Shown: positions 16,824 through 28,000, counted from the first letter of the stretch. The stretch: 64,000 nt of DNA from Luteimicrobium sp042670205 (GCF_042670205.1 NZ_JBHUWD010000014.1:1-64000); one strand, 5' to 3'. Made by a program: numbers and translations. The notes: a model not told the origin generated them from the letters alone.

Positions 16824-19800
16824 TCAGCGAGCCGCCGGCTCTCGAGCTGCGCGAGCCCTGCCCGCGGGTCGCCCCGTCGTGTCTCGCGCGGATCGGCTCA
16901 GCGCGAGAAGGCCTGCGATCCCGATGACGACGGCGCCCGCGATCGCGACCCACCTCGGGAGCGCCGTGGGGATGCCGAGGTACTCGGTGAGACCGAGGAT
17001 GCGGTGCAGCCCCCAGGGGAGGAGCGCGAGCTGGTCGTTCCAGGCGCTCAGAACGGGCTCGAGCCCGACCGCCGCGACGAGCGCGCCGCCGACGAGCAGC
17101 GGCAGCCCCGCGGCGACCGCGACCGCGCCGGACGCGCGCCTGCGGGTCAGCCCGTACCGCGCGCGCAGCACCGCGAACGTCGCGACGAACAGCCAGCAGA
17201 ACAGCGCGAACGCGACGGTCACGTAGGCGGCGCGCTGGACCGGCACCGTCCAGAACCCGAACCAGTAGCGGCCCGGACCACGCCACGCGAGGACCGCGAG
17301 CAGCAGGGCGGACCGGACGAGCGCGACCCCGCCGACCGCGCCCCAGAGCCAGAAGCCGTCGCGCCGCCCGACGAGTGCCCGCGCCGTCAGCGCGAACAGC
17401 GCCCATGCGCCGAGCGTGAGGGCGAGGTGGACGGGTGCCGCGAACCAGCCGTAGGCGAGGCGGGAGAGCACCAGCACGACGGCGGGGAGCGCCCACACGA
17501 GCACCCGGTCGACGCGCCCGGGTGCGTCGTCCGCGGTCGCCAGAGCGCGGGCGTCGCACCCGCCGACGACGGCCCCGCCGCCGTCCGGACCGAGGCGCCA
17601 CGGTCGCGTCCCGCCGGTCCAGAGCGCGTGCAGCGCGCGGTGCCCGGGGAACCTCGGCCGGCGCCGCGACCACGCCCCGAGCCCGAGCGCCCCCACGACG
17701 AGCACCAGCAGCGCTCGCGCGACCCATGCCATCGCGACGTCCCGGTCGGCGCGCACGAGCCCGAGGTGGGCGGCCGTGAAGTTGTACGCCGGGAGCTGCA
17801 GGTCCTCGCCGTAGCGGGCCTCGTGCGCCGCGAGCGCCGCCCGGAACCGGGACTCGGCGGCCTTCCACGCGGTCCGCGACGCCGTCGATCCGGTGTCGAG
17901 CCACTCCACGCGGCGGAGCTGGGTCTCGCGGTAGGCGTCGAGCGTCGTGAACAGGTTCTGCTCGTAGTCGAGGGCGGCGAGCAGCCGGGTCCGGTGCTCG
18001 GGGTCGGTCCACGACGACGCGGCGGTGCCCGCGACGAGGTCGCGCATGCGGCCGACGGTGGCGACGGCACGGTGGCCCTGGTCGACGGCTTCGTCGACCT
18101 GTGTCCGCGTGAGCGTGTAGATCGTGTCGAAGGTCGCGGAGTCGCCCGAGACGATGTCCCACTCGAAGATCCACATCATCGGCGGCGGCTGGAGGCCGAG
18201 CGCCCTGACGGACTGCTCGGCGTACGGCCCGAGGTACAGACCGTCGGTGATCGCGGACCGTGACAGGGCGAGCGCGTCCGAGATCGCGGCGACCGTGGCG
18301 GGGTCGGTGGACAGGGTCTGGCGCACCCAGTCGGCGCGCAGCCGGGCGACGTCGGCGTCGGGTTCGGCCGCGAGCCGCGCTGCCAGGTACGCGTCGAGGT
18401 CCCACAGCTGCCAGAACCCGTCGCGGAGGTAGAGGGCGCGCGGGCCGGCGTAGAGCGGTCCGCCGGTCTGCGCCCAGTCCCAGATCCCCTCCACGTGCGG
18501 GTTCGTCGCGAGGAAGGTGCGCAGCGCCTCCTGCTCGAGCGCACCCAGGTCGTCGGGCAGGGCGCCCTGGCCCTCGAACTCCCGACGCGCCTGCAGCTCG
18601 ACGATCCGCCGCTGGTCCCCGACGGCCAGCGTCGGGTTGAGCGCCAGGTAGCTGTAGAAGTCGCCCGCCGAGTACTTGGTCGACACGACGAGGTGCGGGT
18701 CGTGGAGCGCGCCGAGCACCTGCTCGTACGACGCCGGGTTCGTGTGCAGGTCGCCGACGGCGCCGATCCCGACCGTCCACGACCGGAAGATCACGTCCTT
18801 GTCGGCGTCCCCTGCCGTCGCGAGGAACGCCCGCAGCATCGCCTGGACCGCGTCCGGCGTCGTCACGGCGAGCTTCGAGCCGTAGTCCCAGCCCGCGAGC
18901 CGGTACGCCGAGCCGCCCTCGCCGACCCGGATCATCAGCCCGTCGACGAACGGCATCGAGCGGAACAGCTCACGCAGACCGCCCTGGTACACCGACCAGA
19001 AGCCCGGCGACGTCAAGGTCGACGGTGTGCCGAGGCTGCCGAACCGCTGCGTCAGGTACGCCTCGAGCGGCGGGTCGACCGCGAGCATGTCGGTCGACAG
19101 GTACACCTTCATGCCCATGTCGTGCGCGTACCGCCACACCGGCGCGAACGCCGCGACCATCGCCCGCGCCCGGGCGACGTGCGGGTCGTCCGCGGCGTAG
19201 ACGCCGAGGTCGGAGAACGTCACGTACTCCAGGAACCCGGGCACCACGACGCCGTTGTAACCCTGGCGCAGCGCGTGGTCGACGAGCGCGCGGAACTGCG
19301 CGGAGATCGCCGCGACGGCGTCCGGGTCGACCCACGGGGCGTGCGGCAGCAGCGCCGACCCGACGACGTCGGAGTTGAGCGAGTAGTCGTCGCCCGCGGC
19401 GAACCGCGCCGCGTCGTCGTCGAGCCCGACGGCGCCCACGTCCGTCAGGCGCAGCCCGAGCCGCGGACCCTGCACGACGCCGTCCTCGTCGCCCGGGACG
19501 ACGGCGCTCGCGGACCGGACCCGGTCGGCGACCGTGTAGAGACCCGCGGCGGCGCCCGCGGTCGTGGCGGCGTCGAGCGTGAGGCCGGTTCCGGCGGTCG
19601 ACAGGCGGAACCGCTCCCCGGTGATGCCCGACGACGGCGCCACCCGCACGGTGAGGACCCCACCCGCCGGGCCACGGGTCCCGTCGTCGGCGGCGACCGC
19701 GGGGCGATCGAGGCCTCGCCCCGCGTACGCGTCGGCGACGGCCTGCGCGGCGAGGCGGACGGGTCGCGCGTCCGGGGCGGTGACGAGCCGGAGCGCCGGG

Positions 19801-20009
19801 GCCGCGTCGTCGGCGCGGGCGGGCAGCGCCGTCGTGCGCTCCGCGGGGACGTCGGCCGGCGCGTGGCTCAGCCCGAGGAAGCCGCCCACCTGCCAGGCCA
19901 CGCCGGCGCCGAGCGCCAGCAGCACCACGACGACGACGGCGAGGGTGAGGGGCCGGGGTGACGTGCGTCGACCCTCGCCGGCCCCGGCTGCGGTACCGGG
20001 CACGCGCAC
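16824..20009 (-). CDS. Large membrane glycosidase-like protein (GH67/GH20-like ectodomain plus C-terminal membrane domain)
   Basis: This 1061-residue protein has one N-terminal membrane anchor (residues 20-45). A GH20b-like alpha/beta segment follows (70-180), then a TIM-barrel-like region (190-560) with motifs such as ALRQGYNGVVVPGFLEY, IRVGEGGSAYR and PHVEGIWDWAQTGG, recalling alpha-glucuronidase-type enzymes. A helical region (560-760) is followed by about seven hydrophobic segments (760-1045). The ectodomain would act outside the cell on a glycan. I cannot assign a catalytic pair with confidence. The start is GTG 20009, or GTG 20003, which has an AGGA seven bases before it. It lies 38 bp after the ABC permease gene, so it may belong to that operon. 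Confidence 0.65.
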   Translation of the reverse strand: MRVPGTAAGAGEGRRTSPRPLTLAVVVVVLLALGAGVAWQVGGFLGLSHAPADVPAERTTALPARADDAAPALRLVTAPDARPVRLAAQAVADAYAGRGLDRPAVAADDGTRGPAGGVLTVRVAPSSGITGERFRLSTAGTGLTLDAATTAGAAAGLYTVADRVRSASAVVPGDEDGVVQGPRLGLRLTDVGAVGLDDDAARFAAGDDYSLNSDVVGSALLPHAPWVDPDAVAAISAQFRALVDHALRQGYNGVVVPGFLEYVTFSDLGVYAADDPHVARARAMVAAFAPVWRYAHDMGMKVYLSTDMLAVDPPLEAYLTQRFGSLGTPSTLTSPGFWSVYQGGLRELFRSMPFVDGLMIRVGEGGSAYRLAGWDYGSKLAVTTPDAVQAMLRAFLATAGDADKDVIFRSWTVGIGAVGDLHTNPASYEQVLGALHDPHLVVSTKYSAGDFYSYLALNPTLAVGDQRRIVELQARREFEGQGALPDDLGALEQEALRTFLATNPHVEGIWDWAQTGGPLYAGPRALYLRDGFWQLWDLDAYLAARLAAEPDADVARLRADWVRQTLSTDPATVAAISDALALSRSAITDGLYLGPYAEQSVRALGLQPPPMMWIFEWDIVSGDSATFDTIYTLTRTQVDEAVDQGHRAVATVGRMRDLVAGTAASSWTDPEHRTRLLAALDYEQNLFTTLDAYRETQLRRVEWLDTGSTASRTAWKAAESRFRAALAAHEARYGEDLQLPAYNFTAAHLGLVRADRDVAMAWVARALLVLVVGALGLGAWSRRRPRFPGHRALHALWTGGTRPWRLGPDGGGAVVGGCDARALATADDAPGRVDRVLVWALPAVVLVLSRLAYGWFAAPVHLALTLGAWALFALTARALVGRRDGFWLWGAVGGVALVRSALLLAVLAWRGPGRYWFGFWTVPVQRAAYVTVAFALFCWLFVATFAVLRARYGLTRRRASGAVAVAAGLPLLVGGALVAAVGLEPVLSAWNDQLALLPWGLHRILGLTEYLGIPTALPRWVAIAGAVVIGIAGLLALSRSARDTTGRPAGRARAAREPAAR

Positions 20010-20046
20010 ATCCTGCCACCGGGAGCCGCGCCCCCGGCCCGGCTCG

Positions 20047-20714
20047 TCAGCCCCGTCGCGCGGCGAGGCCCGCCGTCCACCAGGCGACGGCGACGCCCAC
20101 CACCGCGACGACGGCGACGGCCAGCGCCATGACAGCAGTGCCGGCCGCGGTCGGGTGGGCCGTCCGGCCGACGGCCACCGACACGGGCGCCCACGGCACG
20201 ACGACGAGCAGCACCCCGACCAGCAGCACGACGAGCAACGTCACCACGCGGCTCGTCACGAGCGGCCGGGCGAGCGCCGCCCCGACGACGGTCCCGCACA
20301 CCACCGCGACGACGTGAGCGAGCAGCGCGGTGACGACGAGCGTGCCGGACAGGCCGTGCGCGAGCGACGCGGGGTGCACGGGGTCGCGGGACTCGGCCCA
20401 CGCCACGAGGAACGAGACGGGTACGACGACGGCGCTCCCTACCGCGGCCGCGAGCTGCGCACCCAGCCGCTCGCGCCGTGCGCCACCGACGGCCGCGGCG
20501 AGGACGCCGGACTGCTCGGGCGCCTGGGAGCCGAGCGTCGCGATCACGAGCCACGCGGCGACGAACAGGAGCGCCACGGTGCTGAGGGCCAGGGCGTCGG
20601 CGGCGCGGCCCGACGGCGCGTCGAGCAGAGCGATCGCGACGACGAAGGTGAGCCACGGCGCGACCCACACCTGCGCCCGTCCGCAGCGCGCGACGGTGTA
20701 GGCGACGAGGGCGC

Positions 20715-20718
<4 letters not shown>
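20047..20718 (-). CDS. Integral membrane protein, probable ABC exporter permease
   Basis: This 223-residue protein has six hydrophobic segments and no soluble domain. I do not recognise a named family. It overlaps the ABC ATPase gene by four bases (20715-20718), so it is almost certainly the membrane partner of that ATPase in an ABC-2-like exporter. Only about 220 residues are present, which matches one half of a homodimeric ABC-2 permease. The large membrane glycosidase gene follows on the same strand. Confidence 0.72.
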
Positions 20719-21602
<884 letters not shown>

Positions 21603-21758
21603 GCCGCGACCCTAGCGCTCGCCGGTCCGCGCCCGGGAAGTCACACGTCGAGTGCCGCTCGGTGAACCGCCACGCCCCGCGTCTCGTGTCCCCGGTAGGA
21701 GCGCACGACGCCCCCGCCGGACGGGCGGGTGCCGGACGGCGCCCGGCCGGAGGGCGAC

Positions 21759-22382
21759 ATGGCACGGCGAACGGCACAGGTCCCGGGGCGGACCGCAGGT
21801 CCCACGACGCGGCGCACGGTCGTGCGGTCGGGTGTGGTCGGGGTGGCGATCGCGGGCGCGCTGGCGCTCGCGGCGTGCAGCTCCGGCGGAGGTTCGGGCG
21901 GCAGCACGGCGGGAAGCGGGGGCGGCACGACGTCGACCGGCGCGGGGGCGATGGCGGCGGGGAGCGCCGTCGAGGTCGACGCGCACCAGGGTGCGCTCGG
22001 CACGTACCTGACGGACAGCAAGGGCAACACGCTCTACCTGTTCGTCAAGGACCCGTCCGGGAAGTCGACGTGCGACGGTTCGTGCGCGTCGGCGTGGCCT
22101 CCGCTGACCGCGCAGGGCGCTCCGAAGGCGGGCAGCGGCGTCGACGCGGCGAAGCTCACGACGATCACGCGGGACGACGGGAGCAAGCAGGTCGCCTACG
22201 ACGGCCACGCGCTGTACTACTTCGTGCAGGACAGGAGCGCGGGCGACACGACGGGCCAGGGTGTCGACGGGTTCGGCGCGCTGTGGTGGGTCGTCGCCCC
22301 GTCGGGCTCGGCGGTCACCAGCATCGCCGGGTCGGGCGGCTCGTCGCCGTCGCCGAGCAACGACTCCGGCTACAACTACTGA
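21759..22382 (+). CDS. COG4315-family secreted lipoprotein
   Basis: This 207-residue protein has a long basic N-region, a hydrophobic helix and a lipobox (LAAC) followed by a Gly/Ser linker, so it is membrane-anchored on the outside. The body contains two copies of the COG4315 motif: GTYLTDSKGNTLYLFVKD with CDGSCASAWPPL, and DGHALYYFVQD with GFGALWWVV. The paired cysteines of CDGSC may form a disulfide or bind a ligand; family function is not established. GGAGGG precedes the ATG by about five bases. Downstream begins the inverted repeat block. Confidence 0.85.
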   Translation: MARRTAQVPGRTAGPTTRRTVVRSGVVGVAIAGALALAACSSGGGSGGSTAGSGGGTTSTGAGAMAAGSAVEVDAHQGALGTYLTDSKGNTLYLFVKDPSGKSTCDGSCASAWPPLTAQGAPKAGSGVDAAKLTTITRDDGSKQVAYDGHALYYFVQDRSAGDTTGQGVDGFGALWWVVAPSGSAVTSIAGSGGSSPSPSNDSGYNY

Positions 22383-22400
22383 CGGCGGGGCACGCCCTCC

Positions 22401-22505
22401 GCCGACGGTAACGTCCCGTCCGCCGACGGTGACGTCCCATTCGCCGACGGTGACGCCGCGTTCGCCGACGGTGACGCCGCGTTCGCCGAGGGTGACGTTC
22501 AGGAG
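22401..22505. repeat. 21-bp direct repeat array, left arm (5 units)
   Basis: Units start at 22401, 22422, 22443, 22464 and 22485, exactly 21 bp apart. The conserved core is GCCGACGGTGACG and the remaining eight bases vary (for example CCGCGTTC or TCCCATTC). The core is the reverse complement of the core in the right-hand array. Confidence 0.95.
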
Positions 22506-22547
22506 CTGGTCACGATGATCCGGCCTGGTCGCCTGACCATGTACCCC

Positions 22548-22609
22548 GCCGAGAGGCCGAAATCTGCTGGCCGGTGCCCCCGCGAGCCAACAGATTTCGG
22601 CCTCTCGGC
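22548..22609. repeat. Perfect 19-bp inverted repeat (hairpin)
   Basis: Arms 22548-22566 and 22591-22609 are perfectly complementary (start GCCGAGAGGCCGAAATCTG). After one mismatch, four more pairs extend the stem towards the loop. It could act as a bidirectional terminator for the convergent genes, but there is no T-run and the stem is far longer than usual. Confidence 0.85.
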
Positions 22610-22677
22610 ATCCCCTGCCCTTGCCCACCGCGAGGCCGTGGACCCCTCAGCCGGCACGACCTCGCGCTCGGCGCCTC

Positions 22678-22866
22678 CGTCGCCATCGGCGGACGGGACG
22701 TCGCCGTCGGCGAACGCGGCGTCACCGTCGGCGGACCGGGCGTCACCGTCGGCGGACCGGGCGTCACCGTCGGCGGACCGGGCGTCACCGTCGGCGGACC
22801 GGGCGTCACTGTCGGCGAACGCAGCGTCACCGTCGGCGAACGCAGCGTCGCCGTCGGCGAGAGGGC
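22678..22866. repeat. 21-bp direct repeat array, right arm (9 units, inverted)
   Basis: Units start every 21 bp from 22678 to 22846. The core is CGTCACCGTCGGC with the spacer GGACCGGG in the central, identical copies and diverged spacers at both ends. It is inverted relative to the left array and ends one base before the TetR stop codon. Confidence 0.95.
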
Positions 22867-22867
22867 G

Positions 22868-23512
22868 TCAAGCGTCGGTGGTGGGGCCGGCTCCGAACGC
22901 CGCGAGGAACGTGTCGACGCCCTCGTTGACGGCCCGGTCGACGACGGCCGGGTCCACGGGCCGCGCGCCGAACCCGCTGTTGACGAGGGGCTCGTCGCTG
23001 ACGAGGGCCATGAGCTGGCGCGCGGCGCGGCCGGGGTCGCTGAGGCGCAGGTGGCCGGTCGCGCCGAGCTGCGCGAGCTTGCCGGCGAGGAGGTCGAGCG
23101 TGCGTTCGCGGTTGCCGTCGCGCACGCGCGAGATGAGCTCGGGGAACCGGGCGCCCTCGACGAGCTGGAGCCGCATGGTCGCGGAGCCGGCGCCGCCCTG
23201 GAGGCAGTGGACGAGGCTGCGGGCGAGGGTCTCGAGCTCGGCGCGCAGGTCGTCGGGACTCGTGGAGGTCGCGGCGATGACGTCCGCGACCCTCGCGTTC
23301 GCGTCCTGCGACGAAGCCTCGACGACGGCGGCGAACAGCCCGGCCTTGTCGCCGAAGTGGTTGTAGATCGTCGGCTTCGCGACCCCGGCGGCCTCGGCGA
23401 CCTCGTCGAGGTTGGTGTCGGCGTACCCGCGCTGGGCGAACACGTCGAGCGCCGCGTCGAGGATCGCGCGGTGCTTGTCGACGCGGCGGGTCGTGGGTGC
23501 CGCTCCTGCCAT
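22868..23512 (-). CDS. TetR-family regulator of the adjacent MFS pump
   Basis: This 214-residue regulator has the TetR N-terminal domain (AILDAALDVFAQRGYADTNLDEVAEAAGVAKPTIYNHFGDKAGLF), with the helix-turn-helix around residues 30-50, and a C-terminal ligand domain of TetR_C_7 appearance. I chose ATG 23512 because a TACGAT box ends six bases upstream; an in-frame start at 23536 would add eight residues. It is divergent from the MFS gene across 67 bp containing nested inverted repeats. It probably represses the pump until a drug-like ligand binds. Its 3' end abuts the 21-bp repeat array. Confidence 0.92.
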   Translation of the reverse strand: MAGAAPTTRRVDKHRAILDAALDVFAQRGYADTNLDEVAEAAGVAKPTIYNHFGDKAGLFAAVVEASSQDANARVADVIAATSTSPDDLRAELETLARSLVHCLQGGAGSATMRLQLVEGARFPELISRVRDGNRERTLDLLAGKLAQLGATGHLRLSDPGRAARQLMALVSDEPLVNSGFGARPVDPAVVDRAVNEGVDTFLAAFGAGPTTDA

Positions 23513-23552
23513 GACCCGATCGTACCCGGACTGCATCGAGGGGTTGCGCTTC

Positions 23553-23589
23553 TTGTACTCGTGAGTTCAAACTGAACGCATGAGTACAA
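23553..23589. promoter_or_regulatory. Nested inverted repeats, likely TetR operator
   Basis: An outer pair (TTGTACTC, 23553-23560, and GAGTACAA, 23582-23589) flanks an inner 5-3-5 palindrome (GTTCA AAC TGAAC, centred near 23571). The MFS start codon lies inside the outer pair. A TetR dimer bound here would cover the promoter of the pump gene. Confidence 0.55.
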
Positions 23590-25049
23590 CGGAACGTCCT
23601 CTCGGGTATTCGACGACGTCGCCCACGGCAGCCCCGGCGTCCGGCGGCAAGCCCGGGGCCGAGCCGCGCCTCGGCCCGCTGCTGGCCCTCCTGGTCGCCG
23701 GCGGCCTGCTCGCGCTCCTCAACATGACCGTCACGGGCGTCGCGATCCCCGACGTCGCGGCGGACCTCGACGCTCCCCTCGGCACCGTCCAGTGGGTCGG
23801 CACGGCCTACGTGCTCGCGGTCGCCGTGGCGATCCCCGTGAGCGGCTGGGCCTCGATCCGGTTCGGGACGCGCGCCCCCTGGCTCGCGGCGCTCGCCCTC
23901 TTCGGGGTCGGGGCGGCGGCCTCGGCGGCGGCGTGGTCGCTGCCCGCGCTCGTGGTGGCGCGAGCGGTCCAGGGGTTCGGCGGCGGGATGCTCGAGCCGC
24001 TCATGCTCACGACGGTCGCGACGCTCGCCGGCCCCGCTCGGATGGGCCGCATCATGGGTCTCGTCTCGGGTGCCATCGGGATCGGTCCGCTCCTCGGCCC
24101 GCTCCTGGGCGGCGTCGCTGTCGACGCGGTCGGCTGGCGCGGGCTGTTCGTCGCGTTCGTCGTCGCCGCGGCCGCGGTGCTCGTCGTGTCGTGGCGCGCG
24201 CTCCCGGCCGGCGTGCCGCTCGACCCGGCCCAGCGGCTCGACCGGATCGGGCTCGGCCTGCTCTCGCTCGGCTCGGTCGCGGTCCTCGTCGGCCTCGCGC
24301 AGACCTCCGAGGGTGGCGGGACGTTCGCCGTCGCCGGGCCGATCGTCCTCGGGCTCGCCGTCCTCGCCGTGTTCGCCCGGCACGCGGCGGGCCGGGGGAG
24401 CGCCGCCGTCGTCGACGTGACCGTCCTGCGCCACCCGACCGTGCTCTCGGCCACGCTCGTCATGCTCACGCTGGGGCTCGCGATCTACCCCTTGTTCTAC
24501 GGGCTGCCCCAGTTCTTCCAAGGAGTCCGCGGGTACGGGGTGCTCGCGTCCGGGCTGCTGCTCGCGCCGCAGGGCGCCGGGTCGCTCGTCGGCATGGTCA
24601 TGGGGGGCCGGCTCAGCGACCGCGTGAGCGCGCGGGTGCTGGTCCCGTCCGGCGCGGCCGCCGTGGTCGCGGGCATGGCCGTCTACCTGATCGCCGGCCC
24701 GACGGCGCCGCTCGCGGTCCTCGTCGTCGCGTCCGTCGTGGCGGGGCTCGGGGTCGGGTTCGTGGGTGGCCCGACGGTGTCGTCGCTGTACCGCGTGCTC
24801 ACGCCGCGCGAGATCCCCAACGCCACGACCACGCTGTTCGTCGCGAACCAGCTCGGCGGCGCCGTCGGGATCGCGGTGCTGACCGGGATCATCACGGCCA
24901 CGGGCGGCGCGCACGCGGCGGGCTGGACGGCCGCCTCCGGGGGAACGCCGTTCTGGCTGCCCGTCCTCGCGGGGCTCGCGGTCGCCGTCGGCGGGCTGTG
25001 GCTGCCGCGCGCGGGCGCGCCGTCGGGCGTGGGGGAGCCGCCTCAGTAG
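23580..25049 (+). CDS. MFS efflux transporter (DHA2-like)
   Basis: This 489-residue proton-driven efflux pump has about 14 hydrophobic segments. Visible motifs are the first helix GLLALLNMTVTGVAIPDVAADL, the motif-A-like loop GWASIRFGTRAPWLAALALF, and the motif-C region GPLLGPLLGGVAVDAVGWRGLF around residues 165-185. The set fits EmrB/QacA drug exporters. The ATG is preceded by CAAACT six bases upstream (weak leaderless pattern) and no Shine-Dalgarno is seen. It is divergent from its TetR regulator and its last 7 bases overlap the nitrate reductase gene on the other strand. Confidence 0.92.
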   Translation: MSTTERPLGYSTTSPTAAPASGGKPGAEPRLGPLLALLVAGGLLALLNMTVTGVAIPDVAADLDAPLGTVQWVGTAYVLAVAVAIPVSGWASIRFGTRAPWLAALALFGVGAAASAAAWSLPALVVARAVQGFGGGMLEPLMLTTVATLAGPARMGRIMGLVSGAIGIGPLLGPLLGGVAVDAVGWRGLFVAFVVAAAAVLVVSWRALPAGVPLDPAQRLDRIGLGLLSLGSVAVLVGLAQTSEGGGTFAVAGPIVLGLAVLAVFARHAAGRGSAAVVDVTVLRHPTVLSATLVMLTLGLAIYPLFYGLPQFFQGVRGYGVLASGLLLAPQGAGSLVGMVMGGRLSDRVSARVLVPSGAAAVVAGMAVYLIAGPTAPLAVLVVASVVAGLGVGFVGGPTVSSLYRVLTPREIPNATTTLFVANQLGGAVGIAVLTGIITATGGAHAAGWTAASGGTPFWLPVLAGLAVAVGGLWLPRAGAPSGVGEPPQ

Positions 25050-28000
25050 ACGTCGCGGACGTACCGCTTCTCCTTGGCCATCGTCCGCAGGTAGCCGCTC
25101 GCGGCGTCGTCCGACAGGGACCCCCAGGTCCGGGCGACGTCGCGCAGCGCGGCGTCGACGTCCTTCGCCATCCGGCTCGCGTCCCCGCACACGTACACGT
25201 GCGCGCCGTCCTGGAGCCACGACCACACCTGCGACCCGTGCTCGCGCAGGCGGTCCTGGACGTAGACCTTCTGCCGCTGGTCGCGCGAGAACGCGAGCGA
25301 CAGGTGCGTGAGGTGGCCGTCGGCGCGCATGCCCTCGAGCTCGTCGCGGTAGTAGAAGTCGGTCGCGGCGTGCCGCTCGCCGAAGAACAACCAGTTCCGC
25401 CCGTGGTGGCCGAGCGCCCGCCGCTCCTGGAGGAAGCCGCGGAACGGCGCGACGCCGGTCCCGGGGCCCACCATGATGATCGGCACGTCGGAGCCCTTGG
25501 GGGGCCGGAAGTGCTTGGTGGGCTGCACGTAGACCGGCACGTCGGCGTCGGCGCTGCGGTCCGCGAGGAACGTCGAGCAGACCCCGTGCCGTGACTGACC
25601 CCGGTACTCGTAGCGCACCGCCGAGACCGTGAGCTGCACCTCTGACGGCTGGGCGAGCGGGCTCGACGAGATCGAGTACTGGCGCGGCTGGAGCCGTCTG
25701 AGGACGCCCAGCCACGCGGCGGCATCCGCGCGCACCGGGTACGCGGCGAGCACGTCGACCGCGTGCTTGCCCCACAGCCAACGCTCGAGGCTGAGCCGGT
25801 TGTCGCGGCGCAGCAGGGTCGCGAGCTCGCGGTCGCCGGCCCGCTCCTGGACGAACCGCAGCAGGTCCGGGGTCACGCCCACGATCTCGAGGTGCGCCGT
25901 GCACGCCTCGCGGAGCGTGAGCGCTCCGACGCCGTCGAGCTCGACGACCGTCTCGCCGTCCAGCCCCGTCGCCGCGAGCCACGCGTCCACCGACTCGGCG
26001 CTGTTGCGCGGGCGCACGCTCAGGGCATCGCCGGCCCGGTAGTCGAGGCCCTCGGACGCCAGGCCGAACTGCCGCACGTCCTTGCTGGACCCGTGCGCTC
26101 CGAGCCGCACGTTCCGGGTCACGCGCGTCGTCAGCGGTGCGTCGCGGTGATACCGCGGCCCCGCCGTGGGCTCGGGTTCCCGCCCGACGACGGCCGCTCG
26201 CCCGGGCGCGGACGTCGCCCCCACCCGGGGTGCTGCGGGTGAGGTGGCGAGGTCACCGAGGCGTTCCGTCACGGCCGAGAGCCACGCGTCGGCGGGGGCG
26301 TCGTCGTCGGGCTCGCAGCACGCGACCGGCGTCAGCCGGGTCCCGCCGAGGGCGTCGAGGCGTGCGTCGAGACTGCGCCCGAACCCGCAGAACTCGCTGT
26401 AGCTCGGGTCGCCGAACGCCAGGACCGCGAACCGGGTCCCGTCGAGCCGAGGGGCGTCGTCGGCCGCGAGCGCCGCCCCGAACGCCTCGCCGTTGTCGGG
26501 GGCGTCTCCGTCGCCGAACGTGCTGGTCACCAGCAGGACGGTGGGCTCGGAGGCCAGCGTCGCGACGTCCTGCTCGTCCATGGGGACGAGGCGGACAGCG
26601 TGCCCGGCGGCGCCGAGGCGGTCGGCGACGGCGACGGCGTGCTCCTCCGCGTTGCCGGTCTGCGACGCCCAGAGGACGAGCACGGAGGAGCCTGCCGCGT
26701 CGGCGACGCTCGGCGCGGTCGAGGCCGTACTCGACGTCGTCTCCGCGGTGTCGGAGAACAGGCCCGCGAGCAGGCCGTCCACCCAGGCGCGGGTCGTCGC
26801 GTCGAACGGTGCCGACGGCGGGAGCACGGGCACGCCCGGGTCGGTGCGGCGCTGGCGTGCCCACAGGAGCCCCTGGACGTAGAGGCCCTGCTCGGTGGTG
26901 AGGGTCGGGGGTTCGGCGGGCACCCCGAGGCCCGCCAGCACGGCGAGGCCCGCGCCGTCGCTCGGCGCGGGCTCTCCCGCACCGGACTCGCCCGACCTGG
27001 GCTCGCCCGGCCGGGGCGCGTCGGGCACCGGCCGGTCGGCGAGCGTCGGGGCCGGCTCGACGGACGACTCCGGCGGCGCGACCCGCGTCAGCGACACCGC
27101 CGCGACCTTGAGCTCGGGCTGGAGCGAGAGCGGGTCGACGGCGTCGTTGGTGACGGCGTTGACGGCGAGGTCCACCCCGAAGACGTCGTTCCAGTGGAAC
27201 GGCGCGAACAGGTTTCCCGGTTGGACGCGGTCGGTCACGACGACCGGGAGCACGGCGCGCCCCCGCAAGGACGCGACCTCCGCCCGGTCACCGTCCGCGA
27301 GACCGAGCCGGGCGGCGTCGTCGGGGTGGACCTCGACGAACGGGCCGGGCGCGAGCTTCGTCAGCTTCGCGACCTTGCCCGTCTTCGTCATGGTGTGCCA
27401 CTGGTGCTGCACCCGGCCGGTGTTGAGGACGAACGGGTGGTCGTCGTCGGGCAGCTCGGCCGGGTCGAGGTGGGGCCGCGCGAAGAAGCGGGCCCTGCCG
27501 CTGGGGGTGGCGAACGCGAGGCGCGGGCGGGTGCCGTCGGGGCGCTCGAGGAGGGTCTGGCTGACGCCGTCGTTGAGGTAGCGGACGGGGTGGCGGCCGT
27601 CGTCCCGGGCGCTCGCGGTGCCGTCCGCGGCCGGGGGCGGGCTCGGCCACTGGACCGGGCCTGCGGCGAGGCGGTCGTAGGTGACGCCGCGCAGGTCGTA
27701 GCCGGTGCGCGGGTTCCAGAACTGCTGGAGCTCGGTGAAGACCTCCTCCGACGACGCGTACGTGAACGCGTCCGCGTATCCCAGCGCGCACGCGACGTCG
27801 GCGATGATCCGCCAGTCGGGGGTCGCGTCGCCGACGGGGTCGGCTGCCTGCTGGAGCAGGGTCAGCGTGCGCTCCGAGTTCACCGTCACGTACGTCGACT
27901 CGGCCCACAGCGTCCCGGGCAGCAGGACGTCGGCGAACGGGGTGGTCTCGGTCTCGGCGAACACGTCCTGGGCGATGACGAGCTCGGCCCGCTCCAGCGC

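Larger units (their letters stand above)
22383..22867. other. Non-coding block of inverted repeat arrays and a hairpin
   Basis: This 485-bp gap between convergent genes holds, in order, five 21-bp repeats, a 62-bp perfect hairpin, about 70 bp without visible structure, and nine 21-bp repeats in the opposite orientation that run up to the stop codon of the TetR gene. No credible gene is present; reading frames through the repeats stay open only because the unit length is a multiple of three. Confidence 0.85.

Noticed and set aside
22678..22866. CRISPR-like array
   Set aside because: Repeats are contiguous 21-bp units with near-identical linkers. There are no unique spacers and no cas genes, and an inverted partner array is present.
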